From assembly GCA_934615645.1 (NCBI GenBank), contig CAKTTR010000013.1, positions 1 through 35,839 on the forward strand: a stretch of 35,839 bases of DNA, given 5' to 3'. Each line of letters starts with the position of its first letter. Positions within the stretch are counted from its first letter, which is position 1. The notes under the pieces were generated by a model that worked only from the letters and a program-made list of their open reading frames with translations, had not been told where the DNA came from and ran no database searches. Made by a program: the position numbers and the translations under genes. This stretch comes from an uncultured Oscillospiraceae bacterium. GTDB taxonomy: Bacteria > Bacillota > Clostridia > Oscillospirales > Oscillospiraceae. This document shows positions 18,578 to 26,307 of the stretch, in pieces.

Positions 18578-19461
18578 TGTATTTATTCCAGAATATGTAT
18601 TTGGCGCGGAGCCTATCCGAAGCGTTTGCACTGTTTGACGCCCACCCAGCCGCGCGATGGATCGCCGGGGGAAGCGATGTGCTGATCCAATTGCGCAGCC
18701 ACGATTCTCCCCAGGCAGAGCTGATCAGCATTCAGCAGATCGACGCGCTGCGCGGGATCTCACTGCTGCAAGACGGCACGCTGCAGATTCGGCCTTTGGC
18801 CTGCTTTACCGATGTCAGTCACGACCCCGTGGTAAATGCGCTAGTCCCGGCGCTTGCATACGCCGCAGGCCAGGTCGGCGGGCCGCAGATCCGTCATATC
18901 GGCACGATCGGCGGGAACATCTGCAACGGTGTGACCAGCGCGGATACCGCCTCGACCCTGCTGGCCTATGATGCAGAGCTGGAGATCACCAGCCGCAGCG
19001 GCAAACGTCAAATGCGTATACACGAGTTCTATCTGGGCCCGAAAAAAGTGAATTTAGCGCCGGGCGAGCTTCTTACCGCGATCCTCATTCGACCGGGATC
19101 CTACACCGGCTACCGCGGCACTTACACAAAATTCTCTGCAAGGCGCGCGATGGATATTGCGACCCTCGGCTGCAGTGTCAACCTCCGCCTCAGCGCAGAT
19201 GGCAGCAAATTGGAGCGGCTGCGGCTAGCTTACGGGGTCGCTGCGCCCGTCCCCATCCGCGCCTTCCAAACGGAAGAAAAATTCCAAGCCGCTCCGGTGA
19301 CGCCCGATCTTGCCGCGCAGATCAGCCAGCACGTGCTTGCAGAGCTCCGCCCCAGAGATAGCTGGCGCGCCAGCGCAGAATACCGCTTGGCATTGGCCCA
19401 GGAATTGACCCAGCGCGCTTTGGAACAGCTGCTGTATCGACAGGAGGTGCTGAAAGCATGA
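18577..19461 (+). CDS. Molybdenum hydroxylase FAD-binding subunit (XdhB/CoxM-like)
   Basis: 294 residues, the standard size of the medium subunit that carries electrons from the Fe-S clusters to NAD+ or another acceptor. FAD-contact motifs are IAGGSDVL (near residue 28) and IRHIGTIGGNICNGVTSADT (near residue 105). The C-terminal CO-dehydrogenase-flavoprotein domain follows. The ATG at 18577 is preferred (AGGAGGTGA nine bases upstream); a GTG at 18574 is also in frame. Its end overlaps the small subunit by ATGA. Confidence 0.92.
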   Translation: MYLFQNMYLARSLSEAFALFDAHPAARWIAGGSDVLIQLRSHDSPQAELISIQQIDALRGISLLQDGTLQIRPLACFTDVSHDPVVNALVPALAYAAGQVGGPQIRHIGTIGGNICNGVTSADTASTLLAYDAELEITSRSGKRQMRIHEFYLGPKKVNLAPGELLTAILIRPGSYTGYRGTYTKFSARRAMDIATLGCSVNLRLSADGSKLERLRLAYGVAAPVPIRAFQTEEKFQAAPVTPDLAAQISQHVLAELRPRDSWRASAEYRLALAQELTQRALEQLLYRQEVLKA

Positions 19462-19949
19462 ACCAAATTCCGATCCACTATACCCTAAACGGGAGAGCAT
19501 TTGATGCGTATGTCGATCCCCGGCTGTCCTTGGTCGATCTCATACGCGATCACCATCATCTGACGGGAACAAAAAAAGGCTGCGAAGTCGGCGAATGCGG
19601 CGCTTGCACCGTCCTGATCGACGGCAAAACGTATGATTCCTGCATTTACCCCGCCGTCTGGATCGACGGCAAGCAGGTCACCACGATTGAAGGCTTGCTC
19701 AGTCCGGACGGGCAGCTTTCCCCAGTGCAGCAAGCTTTCGTGGACGAAGGCGCGGTGCAATGCGGCTTTTGTACGCCGGGCATCATCCTCAGTGCCACCG
19801 CGCTGCTTCAGAGCGGAAAGCGCTACACCCGAGAAGAGATCCGCCGCGAAATATCCGGAAACTTCTGCCGCTGTACAGGCTATGAAAACATTTTAAACGC
19901 CATTGAAAAAGCCCTCCAAAATAACGAACCGGAAGGGGGCGGCGCATAG
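19458..19949 (+). CDS. Molybdenum hydroxylase 2x[2Fe-2S] subunit (XdhC/CoxS-like)
   Basis: 163 residues. The N-terminal plant-type ferredoxin domain has GCEVGECGACTVLIDG plus the fourth cysteine in YDSC. The C-terminal [2Fe-2S]-binding domain has CGFCTPG and NFCRCTGYENI. All eight cluster cysteines are present. It shuttles electrons from the molybdenum site to FAD. Last gene of the overlapping Mo-Mo-FAD-FeS operon. No cofactor-maturation gene is present in the window. Confidence 0.95.
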   Translation: MNQIPIHYTLNGRAFDAYVDPRLSLVDLIRDHHHLTGTKKGCEVGECGACTVLIDGKTYDSCIYPAVWIDGKQVTTIEGLLSPDGQLSPVQQAFVDEGAVQCGFCTPGIILSATALLQSGKRYTREEIRREISGNFCRCTGYENILNAIEKALQNNEPEGGGA

Positions 19950-20030
19950 ATTCACTGGAATGATATCTGCATCCCCCAGTTTCGTAAGAGAATGGTTTAA
20001 AGGTCTATTTGAAAAATGGAGGAATCTACG

Positions 20031-21179
20031 ATGAAACAGAGGCTCGCAATTCTTCTGGTCCTGGCCATGCTGCTGTGCATCTTCGTCGGATGTCGCACAG
20101 ACGGCTCTGACAATACACCGGAAAAGGATCCCCCCGCCGCTGCCGGAACGGCGGCTGCTGATACCGCCATTGACTACAGCGAGATCAAAATCGGCTTACT
20201 GCTGAATTCGACCCTGACCGACGGGGCCTGGAGCCAGGCCGTTGGGCAAAGCCTGCTGCGGCTGCAGGAAGAGCTTGGGCTCTCGGATGACCAGATCGTG
20301 ATCGTCGAGGGTCTGACCGGCGGCGGAATCGAATGCGATTCGACGATCGCGCAGCTGGTCGACGAAGGATGCAATGTGATCTTCGGCGCATCTTCCCTTT
20401 TCCTGACGAATGTAAACGCCGCCTATCCCCAGTATCCGGATGTCTACTTTGCCATGTTTGAAGGCAGCAATGACGCCAACTGCTGCTCCTACACGCTCTG
20501 GGACATTGAGGGCATGTTTCTATGCGGCTATGCCGGCGCCCTGGTCAGCGAATCCAACGAGCTGGGCTTTGTGGCCAGCCAGCCCCAGGCATCGATCGTC
20601 CGCGCGATCAACACATATGCAGCTGGCGCAAAAGCAGCCAATCCCGATGCTACGGTCAAAGTGATCTGGGTCAACAGCTGGTACGATCCCGCTGGGGACA
20701 AAGAATGCGCCAATGCCCTGATGTCCGAGGGGATCACGGTCATCGGTAACGTATCCACCGTCGCGGTGCTGGAAGCCTGCGAACAGGGCGGCGCTTACAG
20801 CAACGGTTACTACGTTGATCTCCACGATTACGCCCCCAAAGCGGCAATCACTTCATTCGTCTGGAATTTTGCACCAGTCATGAAGCAAGTGATCGACGAA
20901 GTCGCCACTGGCAGCTGGACCGCTGAAACCAAATATGCCGGTATGGCAGAAGGCGCGGTAGAGTTGGCCCCCTGGAATACGGACATTATGTCTCAAGCAG
21001 ATATCGATCAATGCAACCAGATGTACCAAGATATCATAAATGGCAACTACACGGTCATGGAAGGTCCGCTGCAGGATAACAAGGGCAACGAAGTGCTGCC
21101 CGAAGGTGAATGCTTCACGCTGGAAGAATGGACTGTTTGTAATTTTCTGCTGGATAATGTGATCGGCGACCTGCCCTGA
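20031..21179 (+). CDS. BMP-family substrate-binding lipoprotein
   Basis: 382 residues. The signal peptide with lipobox LLCIFVGC (cysteine at residue 19) indicates a membrane-anchored extracellular lipoprotein. The mature part reads IGLLLNSTLTDGAWSQ and later FGASSLFLTN, VYFAMFEGS, GYAGALVSESNELGFV and IWVNSWYDPAGDKECANAL, typical of the Bmp/Med/PnrA family that binds nucleosides or purines for ABC import. The start at 20031 is set by GGAGG (20018-20022); an in-frame ATG at 20016 overlaps that site. It follows the hydroxylase operon by about 80 bases, so it may be co-transcribed. No ABC ATPase or permease is adjacent, making it an orphan binding protein here. Confidence 0.88.
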   Translation: MKQRLAILLVLAMLLCIFVGCRTDGSDNTPEKDPPAAAGTAAADTAIDYSEIKIGLLLNSTLTDGAWSQAVGQSLLRLQEELGLSDDQIVIVEGLTGGGIECDSTIAQLVDEGCNVIFGASSLFLTNVNAAYPQYPDVYFAMFEGSNDANCCSYTLWDIEGMFLCGYAGALVSESNELGFVASQPQASIVRAINTYAAGAKAANPDATVKVIWVNSWYDPAGDKECANALMSEGITVIGNVSTVAVLEACEQGGAYSNGYYVDLHDYAPKAAITSFVWNFAPVMKQVIDEVATGSWTAETKYAGMAEGAVELAPWNTDIMSQADIDQCNQMYQDIINGNYTVMEGPLQDNKGNEVLPEGECFTLEEWTVCNFLLDNVIGDLP

Positions 21180-21210
21180 TCTGGCGAAACGCCGCACAAT
21201 TCCCATCCTC

Positions 21211-21255
21211 AAAAAAGCGGAACATGCGCTATCGTATTCCAATGGCGCATGTTCC
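21211..21255 (-). terminator. Terminator of the TetR gene (convergent gap)
   Basis: A perfect 11-bp stem GGAACATGCGC (21219-21229) / GCGCATGTTCC (21245-21255). On the minus strand it is followed by TTTTTT (21216-21211). Confidence 0.75.
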
Positions 21256-21263
21256 CATATGGC

Positions 21264-21965
21264 TCAAGCCTCCGTATATGATTTTACGATCTGCAGTTCA
21301 AACCCATCCGATGCTTGCCACTCGACCTGGTTCATGATCTTCCGGGACCGTTTGAGGCACTCGGCCACCTGCCGTTTATTTTTTACCAGCAGAGAGTAAT
21401 AAGTATCCAAATAGATATCCAGCGCGTCTTCGACCGGCGCTTTGATATTTCCCACGCAAATATCTCTGCAAAGCTGGATCTCCATACCGGCTGCAATGGA
21501 AACAAAAACGCCGCCCAGGTCCTCTCTCCGCCAGCATTTGTTCATCACCAGCTGCGGTGAGCTGAGCCTATGAAAATAGAATTCTTTTAACCGGAAGTTT
21601 TGTTCTAAATACCCTGGCGTGCTGCTCAATTCAACGTAAAATTTGGCAGTCTGCGGGTTGCACAGTACCCCTTTAAAATAGCCGCGGTAGTTCAGCATAT
21701 CATCCAGCAGAAGGTCCTCACGCCCCTCTGCCTCCCCAATAGACGCCCGGGTCGTCTCCCGAATCAGATCGACATATTCGCGGAATACCATATTGGCAAT
21801 TGCTTCCTTTGATTCAAAGTGATACACAAAAAGCCCCAATTTAGACTGGGCGGCGTCCACAATATCCTGGATTGAGGTATCAAAGTACCCTTTGCGATAA
21901 AAGCACGCCCTTGCGCTCTGATACAGCGCCGCTCTTGTCGCCAAACCGTTTTTGTAATTGCTCAT
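21264..21965 (-). CDS. TetR/AcrR-family transcriptional regulator
   Basis: 233 residues. The N-terminal helix-turn-helix spans about residues 8-55, with ALYQSARACFYRKGYFDTSI, then IQDIVDAAQSKLGLFVYHFE and SKEAIANMVF, the canonical TetR DNA-binding pattern. The C-terminal ligand domain (60-233) is not recognised. It lies between the hydroxylase operon and the deaminase and is transcribed divergently from the deaminase, so it is the likely local regulator, sensing a purine or related compound (inference). Confidence 0.9.
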   Translation of the reverse strand: MSNYKNGLATRAALYQSARACFYRKGYFDTSIQDIVDAAQSKLGLFVYHFESKEAIANMVFREYVDLIRETTRASIGEAEGREDLLLDDMLNYRGYFKGVLCNPQTAKFYVELSSTPGYLEQNFRLKEFYFHRLSSPQLVMNKCWRREDLGGVFVSIAAGMEIQLCRDICVGNIKAPVEDALDIYLDTYYSLLVKNKRQVAECLKRSRKIMNQVEWQASDGFELQIVKSYTEA

Positions 21966-22002
21966 CGGATTTCGCTCCTTTGATCGTTTTCGGCTATTTT
22001 GT

Positions 22003-22036
22003 AATAGTTTACTCTATTGTTTTCCTGTTTGTCAAA
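22003..22036 (-). promoter_or_regulatory. Possible tetR promoter with embedded inverted repeat
   Basis: On the minus strand TTGACA (22035-22030 region) is followed, about 18 bases on, by TAAACT. The short inverted repeat AATAG (22003-22007) / CTATT (22014-22018) covers the -10 region and could be a TetR operator controlling both directions. Confidence 0.35.
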
Positions 22037-22081
22037 TAAAACCGCCAAGTGACAGCATACATTGAGAAAGGAGCCGCCATT

Positions 22082-22597
22082 ATGTTAAAAGAAATGGATC
22101 CGCGCTTTGAACACTTCACCCCAGAAGAAGATGCCAAGTATCTCCGCCGGGCGATCGCCGTTGCCGAAGCTGCAAAGGCTGCTGGGAATCATCCCTTTGG
22201 CGCAGTGCTTGTTGATCTGCAAGGCAATATTCTAATGGAGCAAGGCAACATTGAAGTCACAGAAAAGGTCTGCACCGGTCACGCGGAAACAACGCTACTG
22301 CAGCGCGCCTCTCACAGATACACCCACGATTTTCTGTGGAATTGCACGCTGTACTCCTCCATCGAGCCTTGCTGTATGTGCTGCGGCGCCGCCTATTGGG
22401 CCAATCTGGGGCGGATCGTCTTTGCCGCAACAGAAAAGGATCTATTGGCGCTGACCGGAGCTCATCCAGATAATCCAACCTTCTCCAGTGACTGCCGCAG
22501 TATCCTCTCCCGGGGCCAGAAAGCGATCGTCGTACAGGGCCCCATTCCTGCACTGCGCCAGGAAGCGCTCGCCAGCCACATCGGTTACTGGAAGTAA
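22082..22597 (+). CDS. Guanine/cytidine-deaminase-like nucleoside deaminase
   Basis: 171 residues of the zinc-dependent CDA/guanine deaminase fold. Zinc ligands and the proton shuttle are HAE (H68, E70) and PCCMC (C97, C100), with HPFGAVLVD upstream. Size and the PCxxC spacing are closest to small bacterial guanine deaminases and TadA-like proteins. Beside a putative xanthine dehydrogenase, guanine to xanthine is the most economical activity, but cytosine or another amino-heterocycle is possible. The start at 22082 is fixed by AAAGGAG (22067-22073); an upstream in-frame ATG lacks a site. Confidence 0.85.
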   Translation: MLKEMDPRFEHFTPEEDAKYLRRAIAVAEAAKAAGNHPFGAVLVDLQGNILMEQGNIEVTEKVCTGHAETTLLQRASHRYTHDFLWNCTLYSSIEPCCMCCGAAYWANLGRIVFAATEKDLLALTGAHPDNPTFSSDCRSILSRGQKAIVVQGPIPALRQEALASHIGYWK

Positions 22598-22624
22598 GCT
22601 GCTTCCATTCCAGCAAAGCAAAAT

Positions 22625-22673
22625 CGCACCCAGCTTGGGGCATTGGGCTCCGTTGCTGGGTGCGTGCTTTTTA
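22625..22673 (+). terminator. Terminator of the deaminase gene
   Basis: GCACCCAGC (22626-22634) / GCTGGGTGC (22655-22663) with a 20-base loop, then GTGC and TTTTT (22668-22672). The T-run overlaps the stop codon of the convergent GIY-YIG gene. Confidence 0.75.
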
Positions 22674-22925
22674 TTCTGCCTGCCAGCCATCTGCCAGCGC
22701 GGCTTTTTGCTGGTGGGAGAGCTGCTTGAGCTGCCATTCGCGGCGCATGGCTTCGGCCTTTGTGGCAAATGTCTCATAATAGCAAAGCTCCACCGGCAGA
22801 CGGGCCCTCGTGTATTTTGCGCCCTTGCCCGCCTGATGCACCCGGACACGCTTTGGCAGGTCGTTTGTCCAGCCAGCGTAATAGCTGCCGTCGCAGCAGC
22901 GCAGTAAATACGCCGTGTTTTCCAT
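22671..22925 (-). CDS. GIY-YIG nuclease-domain protein (UPF0213/YhbQ-like)
   Basis: 84 residues covering a single GIY-YIG domain. AYLLRCCDGSYYAGWTND has the paired motif in the form AYL...YAG, then the conserved R (KRVRVH), GKGAKYTR and E (YYETFATKAEAMRREWQLK). Such stand-alone proteins are widespread housekeeping-type putative nucleases of uncertain function. It is transcribed toward and overlaps the deaminase terminator. Confidence 0.88.
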   Translation of the reverse strand: MENTAYLLRCCDGSYYAGWTNDLPKRVRVHQAGKGAKYTRARLPVELCYYETFATKAEAMRREWQLKQLSHQQKAALADGWQAE

Positions 22926-22995
22926 CTGGCCCGCCCCCTTCTACCTGGTTTTCTTTCAGATTGTATGCTTATTGTAGGCGCAGCCCAGGCGAAAG

Positions 22996-23988
22996 TCAAG
23001 ACGGCGCATAGACGGTAAGCGTCGCGCCGGTATAGTAATGCTGCAGGATCGCCGCATAATCGCTCCCCGCCTGGGCCATGGCCTGCGCGCCGTACTGGCT
23101 CATCCCGACCCGGTGCCCCTTCCCTTTCGTCGTAAATTCGATCCCATCCTGCGTGACGGCCACAGTGAAGCAGGTGGAATTGAGACCAAAGAGCTGCCGC
23201 AGCTGGGTCCCGGTAAAAGGCCGCCCGCCGATGACCATCGTCGCCACACCGCCGCCCGGTGTCTGGGTCACATCGCCAAACCAGCTTGCCGCCGTCCCGG
23301 TCAGCGTCACCGCCGGATCCTGGGCCTGCAGGATGCTGCAAAAATCGGCGAAGGAGACATCCACCTGCCCGGTGTAGGACGCCGCCTGCTCCTCGCCGGG
23401 GCTGTCCACCGCCTGCAGATACGGCACGTCCGTGCCCCAGACCGCGGCGGCCGCCTCGGTCCTGCCGCCGGAGCAGGCGAAATACACCGCGTCGATCAGT
23501 GCCCCGTCGCTCGTCAGAACGACACCGTCCGTCGCCGTGACGGCCTCCAGCGCCCGCTGCCGGGCGTCTTCCCAGCCGTCGCCAAACCGTTCGGCCAGGG
23601 CCGTCTCCGATGCCCAGGCCTGGCAGCAGGCGCTGTCATCGCATACGTCACAGTCTGTATGCTTGCCGTGGGCACATTGGTACAGCGTGAACGTCCGGGC
23701 CGCGACGGCCTGGGCCTGGAGCGCTGCCTGGTCAAAATCCAGCGGCATCTCACACGCCAGCACACCGGTCAGATACGCCTGCAGCGTCACCGGTTCAACA
23801 GCGCCGCCGGACTTCAGCCGCAGGGTGACCTGCGGATCTATAGCCGCCGCAGCGTCCTGGCCCTCGGCCTGCGCTGTGCCCTGCGCCGTATCCCGCGCTG
23901 CGGGCCCCTGCCGCAGACCGGCAGCCAACAGTGCCAGCATAAAGGTCAGCATAATCAAAAATCCACTCCGGATCACAGCCCGCTTCAT
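22996..23988 (-). CDS. spoIID: Stage II sporulation protein D
   Basis: 330 residues. It is the peptidoglycan lytic transglycosylase of the engulfment machinery (with SpoIIM and SpoIIP). A single N-terminal membrane anchor (about residues 9-25) precedes the SpoIID domain. The catalytic glutamate is predicted as E80 in LACEMPLDF. AQAVAARTF, YFACSGGRTE and the C-terminal GKGHRVGMSQYGAQAMA are hallmark motifs. A cysteine cluster at residues 105-122 fits the metal/structural site reported in clostridial SpoIID. The start at 23988 has AGGGGGG upstream. An AT-rich TATAAT (24015-24010) lies before it, but a sigma-E promoter could not be assigned. It stands apart from other spo genes. Confidence 0.93.
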   Translation of the reverse strand: MKRAVIRSGFLIMLTFMLALLAAGLRQGPAARDTAQGTAQAEGQDAAAAIDPQVTLRLKSGGAVEPVTLQAYLTGVLACEMPLDFDQAALQAQAVAARTFTLYQCAHGKHTDCDVCDDSACCQAWASETALAERFGDGWEDARQRALEAVTATDGVVLTSDGALIDAVYFACSGGRTEAAAAVWGTDVPYLQAVDSPGEEQAASYTGQVDVSFADFCSILQAQDPAVTLTGTAASWFGDVTQTPGGGVATMVIGGRPFTGTQLRQLFGLNSTCFTVAVTQDGIEFTTKGKGHRVGMSQYGAQAMAQAGSDYAAILQHYYTGATLTVYAPS

Positions 23989-24127
23989 CGAACATCCCCC
24001 CTGCCCTGCATTATACGCGCCGCCCCTGTCCAAATCCCGCAAAAGCCGTCCGCCCGCAGGAAATATCTTTGAGATTGCAGACGTCTCGCCCTGGAAACGG
24101 CGCCCATGCCGCTCGCACCCGCTTTTC

Positions 24128-24157
24128 TTGACAGATCCTGGCGGAAGGGGGTATAAT
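24128..24157 (+). promoter_or_regulatory. Promoter of the LRR surface protein gene
   Basis: Consensus TTGACA (24128-24133) and TATAAT (24152-24157) with an 18-bp spacer. Confidence 0.75.
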
Positions 24158-24172
24158 AAGTTTGTTATACCC
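24149..24172 (+). promoter_or_regulatory. Palindromic operator or 5' hairpin over the -10 box
   Basis: GGGTATAA (24149-24156) and TTATACCC (24165-24172) form a perfect 8-bp inverted repeat with an 8-base centre. It covers the -10 and the expected start site (about 24163), a classical repressor position. Confidence 0.45.
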
Positions 24173-24206
24173 TCGAATTTATCGGTACAAAGAATGGAGT
24201 CTCCAT

Positions 24207-25934
24207 ATGAAAAAATTCTTCAAAGTCCTCCTGCCGGTCTTATTGGTCGCGCTGCTGCTAGGCGGCGGGATCTGGTATTTGAGAAACTACCAGGGCGATT
24301 TCTTCTCGAATTTCCTGCAGCGCCGGGGCGACGCGGCCATGGCGGGCGAACATTACTCGACGGCCCTGCGCTACTACCGCTGGGCCTGGGAGCTGGACGA
24401 CACGGACCCGGACCTGGCCGTCAGCCTCGCCAGCGCCTACGCGCACACGGATAACTACACCAAGGCGGAGTACACGCTGGTCAACGCCATCGCCGTGATG
24501 CCGGAGGAGCTGCAGCTCTACCTGGCCCTCTCCGAAACCTACGTCGCGCAGGACAAGCTGCTGGACGCCTCACAGCTGCTGGACCGGGTGGAAAATGAAT
24601 CCATCCGCACGCAGCTGACCGAAGCCCGGCCGGACGCCCCGGTCCTGACACCGGAGAGCGGCTACTATTCCGAGTATATCTCCGTCGGCCTGGAGGCAAG
24701 CTCCGGCACGGCGTATCTCTCCGTCGATGGCAGCTTCCCCTCACTGGAGGACGACGCCTATGCGGCCCCCGTCCAGCTGACCGCCGGGGAGACCTCCGCC
24801 ATCGCCCTTTGCATCGGCGACAACGGCCTGGTCAGCTCCGCTGTGTACGCCTCTTACACCATCGGCGGCGTCGTAGAGCCGGTGACTCTGCAGGACAGCG
24901 CCTTGGACGCCTATATTCGCCAGCTCCTCGAGCTGGGACAGGACGATGCGATTATGTCCAACGCCCTCTGGGCGATCCCCGAGCTGACTGTCCCGCAGGA
25001 TGTGACCAGCCTGGCGGACCTGCGCTACTTCACCGGTCTGAAGACCTTGACCATTCAGAATTTCCAAGGCGGGGACTTCTCCTTCCTGGAAAATCTCTCC
25101 CAGCTGGAGCATGTGGACCTCACCGGCTCCCTGGTCACCTCCGACACGCTCTCTCTGCTGGGGCAGCAGAAAAACCTGAAATGGCTGAACCTCAGCACCT
25201 GCGGCGTCAGCAATCTCAGCAGCCTCTCCGGCTGCACGCAGCTGGAATACCTAAATCTCGCAAATGACCACGTGGCGGATCTGACGCCGCTGGCCGCCTG
25301 CGGCAATTTGCAGGAGCTGTACCTGCGGGGCAACGCCATCACGGCGCTGGACGCCCTCGGCACGATGGACCAGCTCCAGCGGCTGGACCTCTCCTACAAC
25401 GCCGTGACGAATCTCGGCGCACTGGCCGCCTGCAAACAGCTGACGGCGCTGAACCTCTCCCACTGCTCCCTGACAGATATTTCCGCCGTCGGCAATATCC
25501 CCAGCCTGACAAAGCTGGTCGCCTCCTCCAACGCGCTGGAGACGATCGACGGGCTGGAAAACTGCGTCAACCTCACGGAGATCGACCTTTCGGACAACAA
25601 ACTGATCTCCGTCGTCGAGCTCAGCGGCATTGACACCCTGAAAACCGTGAATCTGAATTACAACGATATCGTCAACGCCCCCCACTTCTCCCAAAACAGC
25701 CAGCTGGAAAAATTCTACGCAGATCACAACTTTATGGAGGACCTCTCCGGCCTTGCCAACTGCCTGCATCTGAATTACGTCACGCTGGATTATAACAATA
25801 TCTCCAATATCGACGTCCTGGCCAATTGCTACAACCTCGTCGAGGTCAATGTCTTCGGCACCCGGATCCATACCAACGCCGCCGTACAAAAGCTGCTGGA
25901 CAAGGGCATCATCGTCAATTACTCCCCGGAATAA
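24207..25934 (+). CDS. Membrane-anchored TPR / leucine-rich-repeat protein
   Basis: 575 residues. An uncleaved-looking N-terminal anchor (residues 7-24, after KKFFK) is followed by TPR-like helices (about 33-140; GDAAMAGEHYSTALRYYRWA). Next comes a chitobiase/hexosaminidase C-terminal-like beta domain (about 150-220; SGTAYLSVDGSFPS). A long series of internalin-type leucine-rich repeats of about 22 residues follows (about 240-560; repeated LTxLxLSxN patterns such as LQRLDLSYNAVTNLGAL). No LPXTG motif is present, so it is probably held by the N-terminal helix with the repeats outside. It likely mediates protein binding at the surface; the partner is unknown. The start at 24207 follows GGAG at 24196-24199. 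Monocistronic. Confidence 0.85.
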   Translation: MKKFFKVLLPVLLVALLLGGGIWYLRNYQGDFFSNFLQRRGDAAMAGEHYSTALRYYRWAWELDDTDPDLAVSLASAYAHTDNYTKAEYTLVNAIAVMPEELQLYLALSETYVAQDKLLDASQLLDRVENESIRTQLTEARPDAPVLTPESGYYSEYISVGLEASSGTAYLSVDGSFPSLEDDAYAAPVQLTAGETSAIALCIGDNGLVSSAVYASYTIGGVVEPVTLQDSALDAYIRQLLELGQDDAIMSNALWAIPELTVPQDVTSLADLRYFTGLKTLTIQNFQGGDFSFLENLSQLEHVDLTGSLVTSDTLSLLGQQKNLKWLNLSTCGVSNLSSLSGCTQLEYLNLANDHVADLTPLAACGNLQELYLRGNAITALDALGTMDQLQRLDLSYNAVTNLGALAACKQLTALNLSHCSLTDISAVGNIPSLTKLVASSNALETIDGLENCVNLTEIDLSDNKLISVVELSGIDTLKTVNLNYNDIVNAPHFSQNSQLEKFYADHNFMEDLSGLANCLHLNYVTLDYNNISNIDVLANCYNLVEVNVFGTRIHTNAAVQKLLDKGIIVNYSPE

Positions 25935-25935
25935 C

Positions 25936-25973
25936 ATGCAAAAAGCTCCCGCCGCGGCGGGAGCTTTTTGCAT
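25936..25973. terminator. Perfect bidirectional terminator
   Basis: A 38-base perfect palindrome, 5'-half ATGCAAAAAGCTCCCGCCG, with TTTTT on both strands, directly after the LRR gene stop. Confidence 0.9.
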
Positions 25974-26240
25974 TGCAGAAGTTACGCCGATGTTTGCAGG
26001 GTCAGCAGGCGCCGGTATGTGCACGCCATGCCGATGGAACCCAAAAACACAAGAACCCCTCCAAAAAGGGCCGAAAAAAGCCAACGACCCTGTAATCAGA
26101 TACAGAAGTCATCAGCCAAAGGCAGTTTCGGGCCACGCCCGCGGGAGAACCTCATTCCCTTATTGTAATTTTACAGCGCGGTCTTAAAAAATGCAAGCAT
26201 AAGTTTTTCTGCCGGTCCTTTTCTCCGTTGGCATGGATTT
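25974..26240. other. Intergenic stretch with an interrupted hydrophobic reading frame
   Basis: No gene is supported here. On the minus strand a frame starting at an ATG near 26155 is broken by an in-frame TGA after 19 codons. It then continues as a hydrophobic stretch (LFSALFGGVLVFLGSIGMAC) to a TAA at about 25984, just before the bidirectional terminator. It may be a decayed small membrane-protein gene or chance. Nothing else was seen. Confidence 0.2.
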
Positions 26241-26253
26241 TTTCGCCGTTTTC

Positions 26254-26262
26254 TGCTATACT
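26254..26262 (+). promoter_or_regulatory. Possible extended -10 promoter of the DUF554 gene
   Basis: TGCTATACT, an extended -10 (TGnTATAAT type), lies about 45 bases before the ATG at 26308. No good -35 was found. Confidence 0.35.
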
Positions 26263-26307
26263 GATCGTCGCAACTGCGAAATAAACTTTTCTGCGAGGTT
26301 TTTCATC

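Noticed and set aside
26041..26084. Long minus-strand frame from 26084 into the LRR gene
   Set aside because: It starts at a TTG without a site and is otherwise the mirror frame of the LRR repeats; it also crosses the bidirectional terminator.
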